Shown here: piece after piece, positions 1 to 7,564 of the stretch
How positions within the stretch are numbered: the first letter of the stretch is position 1
Layout: every line of letters begins with the position of its first letter
Source of the DNA: Clostridia bacterium
Lineage (GTDB): Bacteria; Bacillota; Clostridia; UBA1381
Length of the DNA: 34,127 nucleotides
Assembly: GCA_017935675.1 (NCBI GenBank)
Contig: JAGBHE010000089.1
Coordinates: forward strand, 1 to 34,127
Direction: 5' to 3'
Position numbers and translations under genes: made by a program
The notes under the pieces: generated by a model
Database searches by the model: none
The model's input: only the letters and a program-made list of their open reading frames with translations
What the model was told of the DNA's origin: nothing

Positions 1-140
1 AAGCTCACGAAGCGAGGATTAGTGAGCTGTATCGACTACTATAATAGTCGAAGGCATATTTTGAAATTGAATTGAACCGCCGTATGCCGAACGGCACGTA
101 CGGTGGTGTGAGAGGGCGGAGAAAATCCGCCCTACTCGAT
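1..140 (+). mobile_element. Group II intron, 3' end (domains IV end, V and VI)
   Basis: Bases 76-107 fold into a domain V-like hairpin: ACCGCCGT pairs with ACGGTGGT, and an inner GCC/GGC stem carries a GAAC loop. Bases 110-137 form a domain VI-like stem, with GAG+AGGGCGGA pairing with TCCGCCCT+CTC. A single unpaired adenosine at 134 is 7 nt from a 3' end at about 140, the usual place of the lariat branch point. The intron-encoded reverse transcriptase would lie to the left of the window. The call rests on fold and motif recognition, not on a covariance search. Confidence 0.75.
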
Positions 141-155
141 TAACACCGCATTTAT

Positions 156-182
156 AACACAAGAGAACCGTCCCATTGTGTT
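156..182. repeat. Short copy of the AACACAAG palindromic repeat family
   Basis: The left arm AACACAAGAGAACCGTCCC matches the arm of the large inverted repeat at 17656-17716. Here the middle is collapsed, so that AACAC and GTGTT pair directly. It lies just right of the group II intron end. The rest of 183-295 is A/T-rich and shows no gene. Confidence 0.7.
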
Positions 183-295
183 AAGTAATAAGTAATAGTG
201 AATAAGGAAGAGGTTTTTGTTGTTTAAAAATCTGTGGTTTTTTTGCTTTTGGAGTAAAAAATCTTTGAAAATATTTTATTTTTTTTGAAAAACTA

Positions 296-324
296 TTGAC
301 TTTTTGTTGGAATTGGTTTATAAT
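296..324 (+). promoter_or_regulatory. Sigma-A promoter of the dehydratase/activase unit
   Basis: The -35 is TTGACT (296-301) and the -10 is TATAAT (319-324), with a 17-bp spacer. Transcription should start near 331. In-frame TTG codons upstream of that point cannot serve as the start of the dehydratase gene. Confidence 0.85.
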
Positions 325-420
325 AAGGGCAGAATTGTTTTTGTTTTAATTATTTTTTTCATCTGCCGCAGGGTTTGCGGAGTGAATGTAAAATTAAATG
401 AAAGGCAGTGTGCGATTTGT

Positions 421-2940
421 ATGGAGAAATTTTATAAAGAGCCTGTTGCAAAAAGCAGCCGCATTGATAAGCTCAAGGACGCTTTGTTTCTTGAGATGCC
501 GCAGGTTGAAGCCGACAGGGCCGTTATACTGACGCAGTCCTACAAAAGCAGCGAGGGTGAGCCGGTAATCAGAAGGCGTGCCCACGCTTTCAGGGACATA
601 GCGGAAAAGCTTCCTATTACAATAAGAGAAAATGAGTTGATTGTCGGATCAAATACAAGGCGGCCGAGAAGCTGTCAGGCCTTTCCCGAGTTTTCCTTTG
701 AATGGCTTCAAGGTGAGTTTGATACAATAGAGAAAAGAAGCGCTGACCCGTTTTACATATCAGAGGATACAAAGGAAAGTCTTAAAGAATGCTTTTCCTA
801 CTGGAAAGGTAAAACCACAAGCGAGCTTGCGACATCTTATATGTCGGACGAAGCTCTTAAGGCGATTGAACATAATATTTTTACACCGGGAAATTATTTT
901 TATAACGGGGTAGGACACGTTACGGTAAAATATGACGAGGTTCTTAAAATCGGATTTTCCGGAATAGCAAGGCGGGCTAAGCAGGAGCTTGCCAAATGCT
1001 CAAAGGGTGATGGAAATTATGCTGAGAAATCGGCATTTCTTGAAAGCGTAATCGAATGCATGAATGCAGCTGCAGCCTATGCAAAAAGATATTCTGTTCT
1101 TGCTGCCGAGATGGCGGCTGAATGTACGGATGAAAAGAGAAAAAAGGAGCTTATGCAGATTTCAAGAAACTGTGAAAGAGTGCCGGAGCACGGAGCTTCA
1201 AGCTTCTATGAGGCGTGTCAGTCATTCTGGTTCGTTCAGATGCTTTTGCAGACCGAGGCAAGCGGACATTCCATTTCACCCGGCCGCTTTGACAGATATA
1301 TGTATCCCTATTATAAGAGCGATCTTGACCGCGGTGTTATTACACGCGAAGAAGCGCAGGAGCTTATCGACTGCATTTGGATAAAGCTCAATGACCTGAA
1401 TAAGGCCCGTGATGCGGCTTCTGCTGAGGGGTTTGCAGGCTACAGCCTGTTTCAGAATCTGATTGTCGGCGGACAGGATGAACGCGGAATGGATACAACA
1501 AATGATTTGTCATTTATGTGTATAACGGCTTCATTGCATGTTATGCTGCCCCAGCCGTCACTTTCCATACGGGTGTGGAACGGAACGCCGTATGAGCTTT
1601 TGGTTCACGCCGCTGAGCTTACGAAAACGGGAATCGGTCTTCCTGCTTATTATAATGATGAGGTAATAATACCGGCGCTTCAGAACAGGGGACTTTCCAT
1701 AGAGGATGCCAGAGATTACAACATAATCGGATGTGTTGAGCCGCAGAAGGCCGGAAAAACAGACGGCTGGCATGACGCCGCGTTCTTCAACATGTGCAGA
1801 CCTCTTGAGCTTGTATTTTCAAACGGCGTTGATAACGGCGAGCAGATAAGCATTCAGACAGGTGACGTAACGAAAATGTCTTCCTTTGAGGAGTTTTATG
1901 ACGCGTATAAGAAGCAGATGAATTATATGATAGAGCTGCTTGTAAACGCTGATAACGCTATTGACACGGCTCACGGCGAAAGATGTCCGCTTCCGTTTTT
2001 GTCGGCTATGGTAGATGACTGTATCGCCCGCGGAAAATCAGTGCAGCAGGGAGGCGCTGTTTATAATTTCACGGGACCTCAGGGCTTTGGAATCGCAAAC
2101 ATGGCAGATTCGCTCTATGCCGTAAAAAAGCTTGTGTTTGATGAAAAGAAAATTACCATGACTCAGCTGAAGAAGGCTTTGGAAAATAATTTCGGCAAGG
2201 ATTCCGGCAGCGAGGAGGCTATGACTGCTACCGTGCAGATTGTCAAGGAGCTTAAGGAAAACGGTGTTGAGGTTTCCGATGACATGATCGGCGATATATA
2301 CAAAACTGTTTCTTCAGAGCTTGGAGGCAGCTCCGAATATGGACATATAAGGGATATGATTCTTGAAATCCCGAAGTTCGGAAATGATATTGAAGAGGTT
2401 GACAGGTTTGCGAGAGACGTTGCCTATACATATACAAGACCTTTGCAGGAATACAGAAATCCGAGGGGCGGAATATTCCAGGCAGGTTTGTATCCCGTTT
2501 CCGCAAATGTTCCTCTGGGAGCACAGACGGGAGCCACGCCTGACGGCCGTTATGCCCACACGCCTGTTGCTGACGGCGTAAGCCCTTCGGCAGGCAAGGA
2601 TGTAAACGGTCCTACGGCAGCTGCAAATTCGGTTGCAAGGCTTGACCATTACATTGCCTCCAACGGAACATTGTTTAATATGAAATTCCATCCATCTGCG
2701 CTTGAAGGAAAATCGGGAATTGACAGCTTTATAAATCTGATAAGAGGATATTTTGACCAGAAGGGAAGCCATATGCAGTTTAATGTTGTAAGGCGCGAAA
2801 CACTGTTAGACGCTCAGAAGCATCCTGAAAATTACAAAAGCCTTGTGGTGCGTGTGGCAGGCTACAGTGCGTTGTTTACAACTCTTTCAAAATCACTTCA
2901 GGACGATATTATAAACAGAACAGAGCAGCACAGCTTCTGA
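421..2940 (+). CDS. Glycyl radical diol (1,2-propanediol) dehydratase, microcompartment type
   Basis: This is a B12-independent glycyl radical enzyme of the glycerol/propanediol dehydratase group. It would convert 1,2-propanediol to propionaldehyde and water in the compartment lumen. Counting from ATG 421 (839 aa), the thiyl cysteine lies in the diol-dehydratase motif GCVEPQ (Cys438, Glu440), and the radical glycine in VAGYSA is Gly814. Choline lyase is unlikely because GCVEPQ is typical of diol dehydratases and an aldolase is encoded next door. The reading frame stays open upstream to a TTG at 304, but that lies inside the promoter. GTG 382, with AGGG 8 nt upstream, is an alternative giving 13 more residues. 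ATG 421 has only a distant AAAGG. The activase follows 26 bp downstream. Confidence 0.93.
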   Translation: MEKFYKEPVAKSSRIDKLKDALFLEMPQVEADRAVILTQSYKSSEGEPVIRRRAHAFRDIAEKLPITIRENELIVGSNTRRPRSCQAFPEFSFEWLQGEFDTIEKRSADPFYISEDTKESLKECFSYWKGKTTSELATSYMSDEALKAIEHNIFTPGNYFYNGVGHVTVKYDEVLKIGFSGIARRAKQELAKCSKGDGNYAEKSAFLESVIECMNAAAAYAKRYSVLAAEMAAECTDEKRKKELMQISRNCERVPEHGASSFYEACQSFWFVQMLLQTEASGHSISPGRFDRYMYPYYKSDLDRGVITREEAQELIDCIWIKLNDLNKARDAASAEGFAGYSLFQNLIVGGQDERGMDTTNDLSFMCITASLHVMLPQPSLSIRVWNGTPYELLVHAAELTKTGIGLPAYYNDEVIIPALQNRGLSIEDARDYNIIGCVEPQKAGKTDGWHDAAFFNMCRPLELVFSNGVDNGEQISIQTGDVTKMSSFEEFYDAYKKQMNYMIELLVNADNAIDTAHGERCPLPFLSAMVDDCIARGKSVQQGGAVYNFTGPQGFGIANMADSLYAVKKLVFDEKKITMTQLKKALENNFGKDSGSEEAMTATVQIVKELKENGVEVSDDMIGDIYKTVSSELGGSSEYGHIRDMILEIPKFGNDIEEVDRFARDVAYTYTRPLQEYRNPRGGIFQAGLYPVSANVPLGAQTGATPDGRYAHTPVADGVSPSAGKDVNGPTAAANSVARLDHYIASNGTLFNMKFHPSALEGKSGIDSFINLIRGYFDQKGSHMQFNVVRRETLLDAQKHPENYKSLVVRVAGYSALFTTLSKSLQDDIINRTEQHSF

Positions 2941-2966
2941 TTTAAATCGGAGAAAGGAAGCCGAAG

Positions 2967-3752
2967 ATGGAATATTTAAAGGAAAAAGGCAGAATATTTG
3001 ATATTCAGCGGTTTTCGGTGCATGACGGACCGGGTATCAGAACGATTGTATTTCTTAAGGGCTGTATGCTGAGATGCAGATGGTGCTGTAACCCGGAATC
3101 TCAGGAATTTGCGGTTCAGTCTATGGTGCAGGGCGGCAGGACGAAGATTATGGGGCGTGATGTTACTGTCCGTGAGGTAGTTTCTGAGGTGGCGAAGGAC
3201 AGGATATATTATCGACGTTCCGGCGGCGGAATGACTCTGTCGGGCGGTGAATGCTTTTATCAGCCGCATTTTGCGACGGCGCTTCTGTGCGCGGCAAAGG
3301 CAGCGGGTATAAATACGGCGGTTGAATCAACCTCATGCGTTCCTTATAAAACCATAGAGGAGGCGCTTCCCTGTATTGACAACTATCTTATGGACATAAA
3401 GCATATGAATTCATCGAAGCATAAGGAATTTACCGGCGTGGCAAACGAGCTTATTCTTGAAAACGCAAGGCGGCTTTCAAAAGATGCCGCAAATCTTATA
3501 ATAAGAGTGCCTGTAATACCCGGATTTAACGATACCGCAGAGGAAATTACAGCAATTGCGGAATTTACGGCAGGGCTTGGTACGGTGCGTGAGCTGCACC
3601 TTCTTCCGTATCACAGGCTGGGAAAGGATAAATACAAGGGGCTCGGAAGGGATTATCCCATGGGAGATGCTCAGCTGCATACAAAGGATACTATAGAGGA
3701 GCTGAAACGTTTCGCTGAAAAAACCGGGCTTGAAGTTATCATAGGCGGATAG
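2967..3752 (+). CDS. Glycyl radical enzyme activating enzyme (radical SAM)
   Basis: This radical-SAM activase (261 aa) would place the radical on the glycine of the upstream dehydratase. The [4Fe-4S] cysteines form the CX3CX2C motif CMLRCRWC (Cys33, Cys37, Cys40), preceded by HDGPGIRT, which is typical of pyruvate formate-lyase activases. The SAM-binding GGE lies in TLSGGECF. Many activases of this family carry a ferredoxin-like insert with eight further cysteines after the radical-SAM motif. Here the stretch between residues about 45 and 80 is short and lacks such cysteines, as in the compact PFL-activase type. AGAAAGGAAG lies upstream of ATG 2967. It is probably co-transcribed with the dehydratase. 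Confidence 0.93.
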   Translation: MEYLKEKGRIFDIQRFSVHDGPGIRTIVFLKGCMLRCRWCCNPESQEFAVQSMVQGGRTKIMGRDVTVREVVSEVAKDRIYYRRSGGGMTLSGGECFYQPHFATALLCAAKAAGINTAVESTSCVPYKTIEEALPCIDNYLMDIKHMNSSKHKEFTGVANELILENARRLSKDAANLIIRVPVIPGFNDTAEEITAIAEFTAGLGTVRELHLLPYHRLGKDKYKGLGRDYPMGDAQLHTKDTIEELKRFAEKTGLEVIIGG

Positions 3753-3855
3753 CTGAAAATGGACGGGAAAATGCCGTGGGATTCGGACTTGTTCATACAA
3801 AATAACCAAAACCGAAGAAAAACAAAAGAAAAACAAAAAAACCAAAGAAAAAGTA

Positions 3856-3884
3856 TTGACAAAAATAAAAATATAATGTATAAT
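3856..3884 (+). promoter_or_regulatory. Sigma-A promoter of the aldolase/shell operon
   Basis: TTGACA (3856-3861) and TATAAT (3879-3884) are separated by exactly 17 bp. Upstream (3797-3855) is an A-rich tract almost free of T on this strand. The transcribed leader (about 3891-3940) is rich in CAA and AAC and looks unstructured. The aldolase frame is open upstream through this promoter, so the aldolase must start downstream of it. Confidence 0.85.
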
Positions 3885-3947
3885 ATGTTTGTAATAAAAC
3901 AAAAACAAACAATAACAATAAAATTCAAACAAAAAGGAGAAGTTAAA

Positions 3948-4739
3948 ATGTTATCAGAATATGAAATCAAAAAACAAATCTGTGACATCGGAAAAAGGAT
4001 TTATGACAGAAGAATGGTTGCTGCCAATGACGGAAACATCTCTGTTAAGCTTTCCGAGAATGAATTCCTCTGTACTCCGACAGGCGTCAGCAAGGGCTTC
4101 ATGACGCCGGAATATATCTGCAAGATTGACAGAAACGGAAACGTTCTTCAGGCAAATCCGGGCTTCAAGCCTTCTTCGGAAATCAAAATGCATTTGAGAG
4201 TTTATAATAAGAGACCTGATGTAAACGCTGTAGTTCATGCTCATCCGATTTACGCAACAAGCTTTGCTATTGCAGGAATTCCTCTTACTCAGCCGATTAT
4301 GCCTGAGGCTGTAATAGCTCTGGGCTGTGTTCCGATTGCCGAATACGGCACACCTTCAACCGAGGAAATCCCGGACGCTGTTGAAAAATACCTTCCTTAT
4401 TATGATGCGGTGCTTCTTGAAAGTCACGGCGCACTTACATATTCCGATTCACTTCTTGCTGCATATCACAAAATGGAATCTGTTGAGTTTTATGCGGAGC
4501 TTCTCTTTAAGTCAAGACAGCTTGGCGGACCGAAGGAATTTTCAAAGGAGCAGGTTGAAAGACTTTATGAAATAAGAAGAAAGTTCGGTATGACCGGAAA
4601 GCATCCCGCAAACCTTTGCCAGAACAAGGGAACGGGTTGTCACAGCTGCGGTAAATGCGGCGGTGAGGAAAAGTCATCTGCAGAAGCAGAGCTTATCGCA
4701 AAGATAACAAAGCAGGTTATGCAGCAGCTTAATAAATAA
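3948..4739 (+). CDS. fucA: Class II aldolase (L-fuculose/rhamnulose-1-phosphate type) with C-terminal encapsulation peptide
   Basis: This zinc aldolase (263 aa) would split L-fuculose-1-phosphate, or a rhamnulose equivalent, into dihydroxyacetone phosphate and L-lactaldehyde. The likely catalytic and zinc residues are Glu78 (SSEIK), His97 and His99 (HAH) and His160 (ESHGAL), at the same mutual spacing as in E. coli FucA. The core is followed by a cysteine cluster (Cys224, 231, 234, 237) and a final amphipathic helix (residues about 245-262, AELIAKITKQVMQQL). Such a helix after a linker is typical of microcompartment cargo. ATG 3948 has a good AAGGAG 7 bp upstream and lies downstream of the promoter. 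Fuculose versus rhamnulose specificity cannot be decided from the sequence. Confidence 0.9.
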   Translation: MLSEYEIKKQICDIGKRIYDRRMVAANDGNISVKLSENEFLCTPTGVSKGFMTPEYICKIDRNGNVLQANPGFKPSSEIKMHLRVYNKRPDVNAVVHAHPIYATSFAIAGIPLTQPIMPEAVIALGCVPIAEYGTPSTEEIPDAVEKYLPYYDAVLLESHGALTYSDSLLAAYHKMESVEFYAELLFKSRQLGGPKEFSKEQVERLYEIRRKFGMTGKHPANLCQNKGTGCHSCGKCGGEEKSSAEAELIAKITKQVMQQLNK

Positions 4740-4743
4740 GACC

Positions 4744-5211
4744 ATGGATGAGAAGCTTATAAGAGAAATTGCCGAAGCTGCCGTCCGCGGGGCGGCGGCG
4801 GGAATTACACTGAAGCTTGCAAAAAAGCTTGCCGGCGCAGTAGAGAAGAAGGCTGAGGAGCTGGGGCTTAAGGTTGTTGTGGCAATCGCTGATTCAGCCG
4901 CAAGGCCGGTGCTTGTTGAGTGCATGGATGGTGCGTATATTGCGAGCTATGATATTGCGTTTAACAAGGCTTATACATCAGCTGCACTGAAGATGTCAAC
5001 CATTAATTTAAAGGCGCTGAGTCAGCCGGGGGCTTCCCTTTACGGGATTCAGTTTACAAACGGCGGCAGGATTGTTATTTTCGGCGGAGGCGATCCGCTT
5101 AAATCAGGAGACAGAATTGTCGGAGGTCTCGGAGTGAGCGGCGGTACGGAGGAGCAGGATACTATGCTTTCCGCTTATGGCGCGGAGCTTTTCGGGACGC
5201 TGACAGAGTAA
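4744..5211 (+). CDS. GlcG/HbpS family protein (PduO C-terminal-like domain)
   Basis: The 155-aa protein is a stand-alone heme-binding/GlcG-type domain (formerly DUF336), recognised from VVVAIADSAARPVLVECMDG and the GASLYGIQFTNGGRIVIFGGG region. The family domain forms the C-terminal half of the PduO adenosyltransferase, but the adenosyltransferase half is absent here, as expected for a B12-independent pathway. The alanine-rich N-terminal helix (residues 1-20) could act as a targeting helix. The gene starts 4 bp after the aldolase stop without a clear Shine-Dalgarno, so translational coupling is likely. Its role in such compartments is not established. Confidence 0.8.
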   Translation: MDEKLIREIAEAAVRGAAAGITLKLAKKLAGAVEKKAEELGLKVVVAIADSAARPVLVECMDGAYIASYDIAFNKAYTSAALKMSTINLKALSQPGASLYGIQFTNGGRIVIFGGGDPLKSGDRIVGGLGVSGGTEEQDTMLSAYGAELFGTLTE

Positions 5212-5226
5212 AGGAGTTGATACGGT

Positions 5227-6426
5227 TTGGATTCAAATGATATTGAACAGATAGTAAAGCAGGTGCTTGCAAATATGCAGGGAAGCGCGCCGGCCCCGAA
5301 GGCGGCGGGAAAAATTCCGGCTGTCAGCCGCGTTGCAATGCTTACTGCCCTTGAGCACTATGACATCAAGGAATACCCCATTCCGGAGCTTGGCGATGAC
5401 GATATACTCGTAAAGGTCGAGGGCTGTGGTATATGCGGAACAGACGCACACGAATTCAAAAGAGACCCATTCGGTCTCATACCTGTTGTTCTCGGACATG
5501 AGGGCACGGGTGAGATTGTGAAAATGGGAAAGAACGTAAAACGAGACAGTGCGGGAAAGCCTCTTAATATAGGCGATAAGGTTGTAACATGCATGATTTT
5601 CTCGGATGATCCCGAGATAGAAATGTTTGACCTTAACAAGAAGAATGTCGGCGGCGCTGATGTTTACGGGCTGCTTCCGGATGATGATAAGCATCTGAAC
5701 GGATGGTTCGGTGATTACATACTGGTACGGGGAGGCTCTACGATTTTTAACGTAAGCGATCTGAGCCTTGACATGCGTATATTGATTGAGCCGTGTGCTG
5801 TTCTTATTCACGCTGTTGAAAGAGCAAAGACCACAGGAATTCTGAGATTTAACTCAAGAGTGGTGGTTCAGGGCTGCGGACCTATCGGTCTTATTTGTAT
5901 CGCTGTACTGAGGACTATGGGTGTTGAGAACATTACAGCCGTTGACGGCGAGGAGAAAAGGCTTGCCTTTGCAAAGGAAATGGGTGCGACTGAGACGGTT
6001 AACTTCAAGGAGCATAAGGGTATTGAGGAGCTTACCGCCGCTGTTAAAAATTCTTTCGGCGGTCATCTTGCAGACTTTGCGTTCCAGTGTACGGGTTCAC
6101 CGGCGGCACACAGCAATATATACAAATTTATAAGAAACGGCGGCGGACTCTGTGAGCTCGGTTTCTTTATCAACGGCGGTGACGCTACGATAAATCCGCA
6201 TTTTGATATATGTTCAAAGGAAATAACAACGGTTGGTTCGTGGGTATATACGCTCCGCGATTATGCAACAACCTTTGATTTTCTGAAGAGAGCAAAGGGT
6301 ATAGGCCTTCCTATGGAAAAGCTTATAACACACAGATTCCCGCTTTCGGAAATCAATGAAGCACATAAGACGAACCTGAGAATGGAAGGTCTTAAGATTG
6401 CTGTTATTGCCGATGATTTGCTTTAA
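5227..6426 (+). CDS. Zinc-dependent alcohol dehydrogenase (MDR) with N-terminal encapsulation peptide
   Basis: This medium-chain dehydrogenase (399 aa) would reduce lactaldehyde to 1,2-propanediol or propionaldehyde to 1-propanol, recycling NADH. Catalytic zinc ligands are Cys70 (GICGTD), His91-Glu92 (GHEGTG) and probably Cys190 (EPC). The NAD-binding glycine motif is GCGPIG (216-221). The structural-zinc lobe, normally four closely spaced cysteines, has only Cys122, so structural zinc is probably absent. Residues 1-17 (SNDIEQIVKQVLANMQ) form an amphipathic helix followed by an Ala/Pro linker, as in compartment-targeted enzymes. That supports the TTG start at 5227, which has AGGAG 10 nt upstream. 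The choice of substrate is inferred from context. Confidence 0.88.
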   Translation: MDSNDIEQIVKQVLANMQGSAPAPKAAGKIPAVSRVAMLTALEHYDIKEYPIPELGDDDILVKVEGCGICGTDAHEFKRDPFGLIPVVLGHEGTGEIVKMGKNVKRDSAGKPLNIGDKVVTCMIFSDDPEIEMFDLNKKNVGGADVYGLLPDDDKHLNGWFGDYILVRGGSTIFNVSDLSLDMRILIEPCAVLIHAVERAKTTGILRFNSRVVVQGCGPIGLICIAVLRTMGVENITAVDGEEKRLAFAKEMGATETVNFKEHKGIEELTAAVKNSFGGHLADFAFQCTGSPAAHSNIYKFIRNGGGLCELGFFINGGDATINPHFDICSKEITTVGSWVYTLRDYATTFDFLKRAKGIGLPMEKLITHRFPLSEINEAHKTNLRMEGLKIAVIADDLL

Positions 6427-6481
6427 TGCATCGGACTTTCAGTAAAAAATATTTTTAAATAAATTTTAGGAGGATTTTAAA

Positions 6482-6760
6482 ATGGCACAGGAAGCACTCG
6501 GAATGATAGAAACAAGAGGTTTGGTAGCATCTGTTGAGGCAGCTGATGCAATGGTTAAGGCTGCAGAGGTAACGCTTATCGGAACAGAGAAGATAGGTTC
6601 GGGACTTGTAAGCGTTATGGTAAGAGGTGACGTAGGTGCGGTTAAGGCTGCTACAGAGGCAGGCTCCGCTGCTGCTCAGAAGCTCGGCGAGCTTGTTGCA
6701 GTACATGTTATACCCCGTCCTCATAATGACGTTGAGAAGATTTTACCGACACTTAAGTAA
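6482..6760 (+). CDS. BMC-H hexameric shell protein (PduA/PduJ-like)
   Basis: The 92-aa protein has a single BMC domain. It begins [10 protein letters not shown], contains [23 protein letters not shown], and ends in [15 protein letters not shown], all hallmarks of PduA-type facet proteins that tile the shell and form metabolite pores. AGGAGG lies just upstream of ATG 6482. The 50-bp A/T-rich gap before it separates it from the dehydrogenase gene. A close paralogue lies at 6955. Confidence 0.96.
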   Translation: MAQEALGMIETRGLVASVEAADAMVKAAEVTLIGTEKIGSGLVSVMVRGDVGAVKAATEAGSAAAQKLGELVAVHVIPRPHNDVEKILPTLK

Positions 6761-6771
6761 TTCTTTCCATA

Positions 6772-6805
6772 TCCTGTCCCGTCTGCCCGCAGGCGGGACG
6801 CAGGA
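6772..6805 (+). promoter_or_regulatory. Intercistronic RNA hairpin between the two BMC-H genes
   Basis: TCCTG (6772) pairs with CAGGA (6801-6805), and TCCCGTC with GGCGGGA. There is a 2-nt bulge (CG) on the 3' side and an 8-nt loop. No T-run follows, so it is more likely an mRNA-stabilising or processing hairpin than a terminator. Confidence 0.6.
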
Positions 6806-6954
6806 TGGATTTCATGATTGCGGGCTGAAAGGCTATGGGAATTCGAATGGATAACAATAAAAAGGTTAAGGTAAGCGGCGGTCCTGCCGGGGAACAAAGA
6901 CCTGAGAGGGCTGCAGCAGAAACAAAAACAGAAGCTGTTAAGGAGGTACGTAAA

Positions 6955-7233
6955 ATGTCACAGGAAGCATTGGGAATGGTTGAAACAAGAGGTCTTGTAG
7001 CTGCTATAGAGGCTGCAGATTCTATGCTTAAGGCTGCGAATGTTGAGCTTATCGGAACAGAGAAGATAGGTTCGGGACTCGTAAGCGTTATGGTAAGAGG
7101 AGATGTAGGTGCGGTTAAGGCTGCGGTTGAAGCCGGCGGAGCTCAGGCTACCAAGCTCGGAGAAATTATCGCAACCCACGTAATACCCAGACCTCACAAT
7201 GACGTTGAGAAGATTTTACCGACACTTAAGTAA
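6955..7233 (+). CDS. BMC-H hexameric shell protein, possible extended second form
   Basis: From ATG 6955 this is a 92-aa PduA-type shell protein, with a strong AAGGAGG 7 bp upstream. It is very similar to the previous gene, with near-identical nucleotide blocks in the middle and an identical 3' end. The frame is open upstream and looks coding. From ATG 6847 (or 6835) it adds a hydrophilic, charged extension of 36 (or 40) residues rich in Lys, Glu and Ala. Only a poorly placed AAAGG precedes those starts. The arrangement recalls PduB/PduB', in which an internal start gives a short form lacking a core-binding N-terminus. The short form is the confident call. Confidence 0.93.
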   Translation: MSQEALGMVETRGLVAAIEAADSMLKAANVELIGTEKIGSGLVSVMVRGDVGAVKAAVEAGGAQATKLGEIIATHVIPRPHNDVEKILPTLK

Positions 7234-7242
7234 GAAACCCCC

Positions 7243-7270
7243 GGGGCTGCTGCTTTAACGCAACAGCCCC
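7243..7270 (+). promoter_or_regulatory. Intercistronic RNA hairpin after the second BMC-H gene
   Basis: GGGGCTGCTG (7243-7252) pairs with CAACAGCCCC (7261-7270) with one C/A mismatch and an 8-nt loop. No T-run follows. Together with the hairpin at 6772 it brackets the second shell gene, so it may help set mRNA stability or act as partial attenuation within the operon. Confidence 0.65.
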
Positions 7271-7301
7271 AATAAAACTCACGGAAGGGACTGAAAATTT
7301 T

Positions 7302-7562
7302 ATGATTATCGGAAAAGTAGTCGGAAGCGTTGTTTCAACGCGGAAGAATGAGAAGCTTGTCGGAAATAAATTTATGATAGTTGAACCTGTCTCTTCTATG
7401 GGCAAGGGAAGACTGGTGGCTGTTGATAATGTCGGAGCCGGTATCGGCGAATTTGTAATCGTTGCTGTCGGCAGTGCGGCAAGAATAGGCACTGATTACA
7501 GCAATGCGCCCGTTGACGCTGCAATTGTTGGTATAGTTGACGACGGAGAAGGACTTGAATAG
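7302..7562 (+). CDS. BMC-P pentameric vertex protein (EutN/CcmL family)
   Basis: This 86-aa protein matches EutN/CcmL/PduN vertex proteins: N-terminal MIIGKVVGSVVSTRKN, central IVEPVSSMGKGRLVAVDNVGAG, and C-terminal AAIVGIVDD. Five copies cap each corner of the icosahedral shell. GGAAGGGA lies upstream of ATG 7302. The next gene begins 2 bp after the stop. Confidence 0.95.
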   Translation: MIIGKVVGSVVSTRKNEKLVGNKFMIVEPVSSMGKGRLVAVDNVGAGIGEFVIVAVGSAARIGTDYSNAPVDAAIVGIVDDGEGLE

Positions 7563-7564
7563 TT

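Noticed and set aside
304..420. Hydrophobic N-terminal extension of the dehydratase (possible signal or anchor)
   Set aside because: The codons overlap the promoter and the hydrophobic residues come from T-rich DNA upstream of or around the transcript start.
3759..3947. Lys/Asn/Gln-rich N-terminal extension of the aldolase
   Set aside because: This stretch is the A-rich promoter region. A consensus promoter lies inside it, and ATG 3948 has a strong ribosome binding site.
5233..5811. 192-aa minus-strand reading frame
   Set aside because: It lies wholly antisense to the well-supported alcohol dehydrogenase gene and shows no domain or ribosome site.
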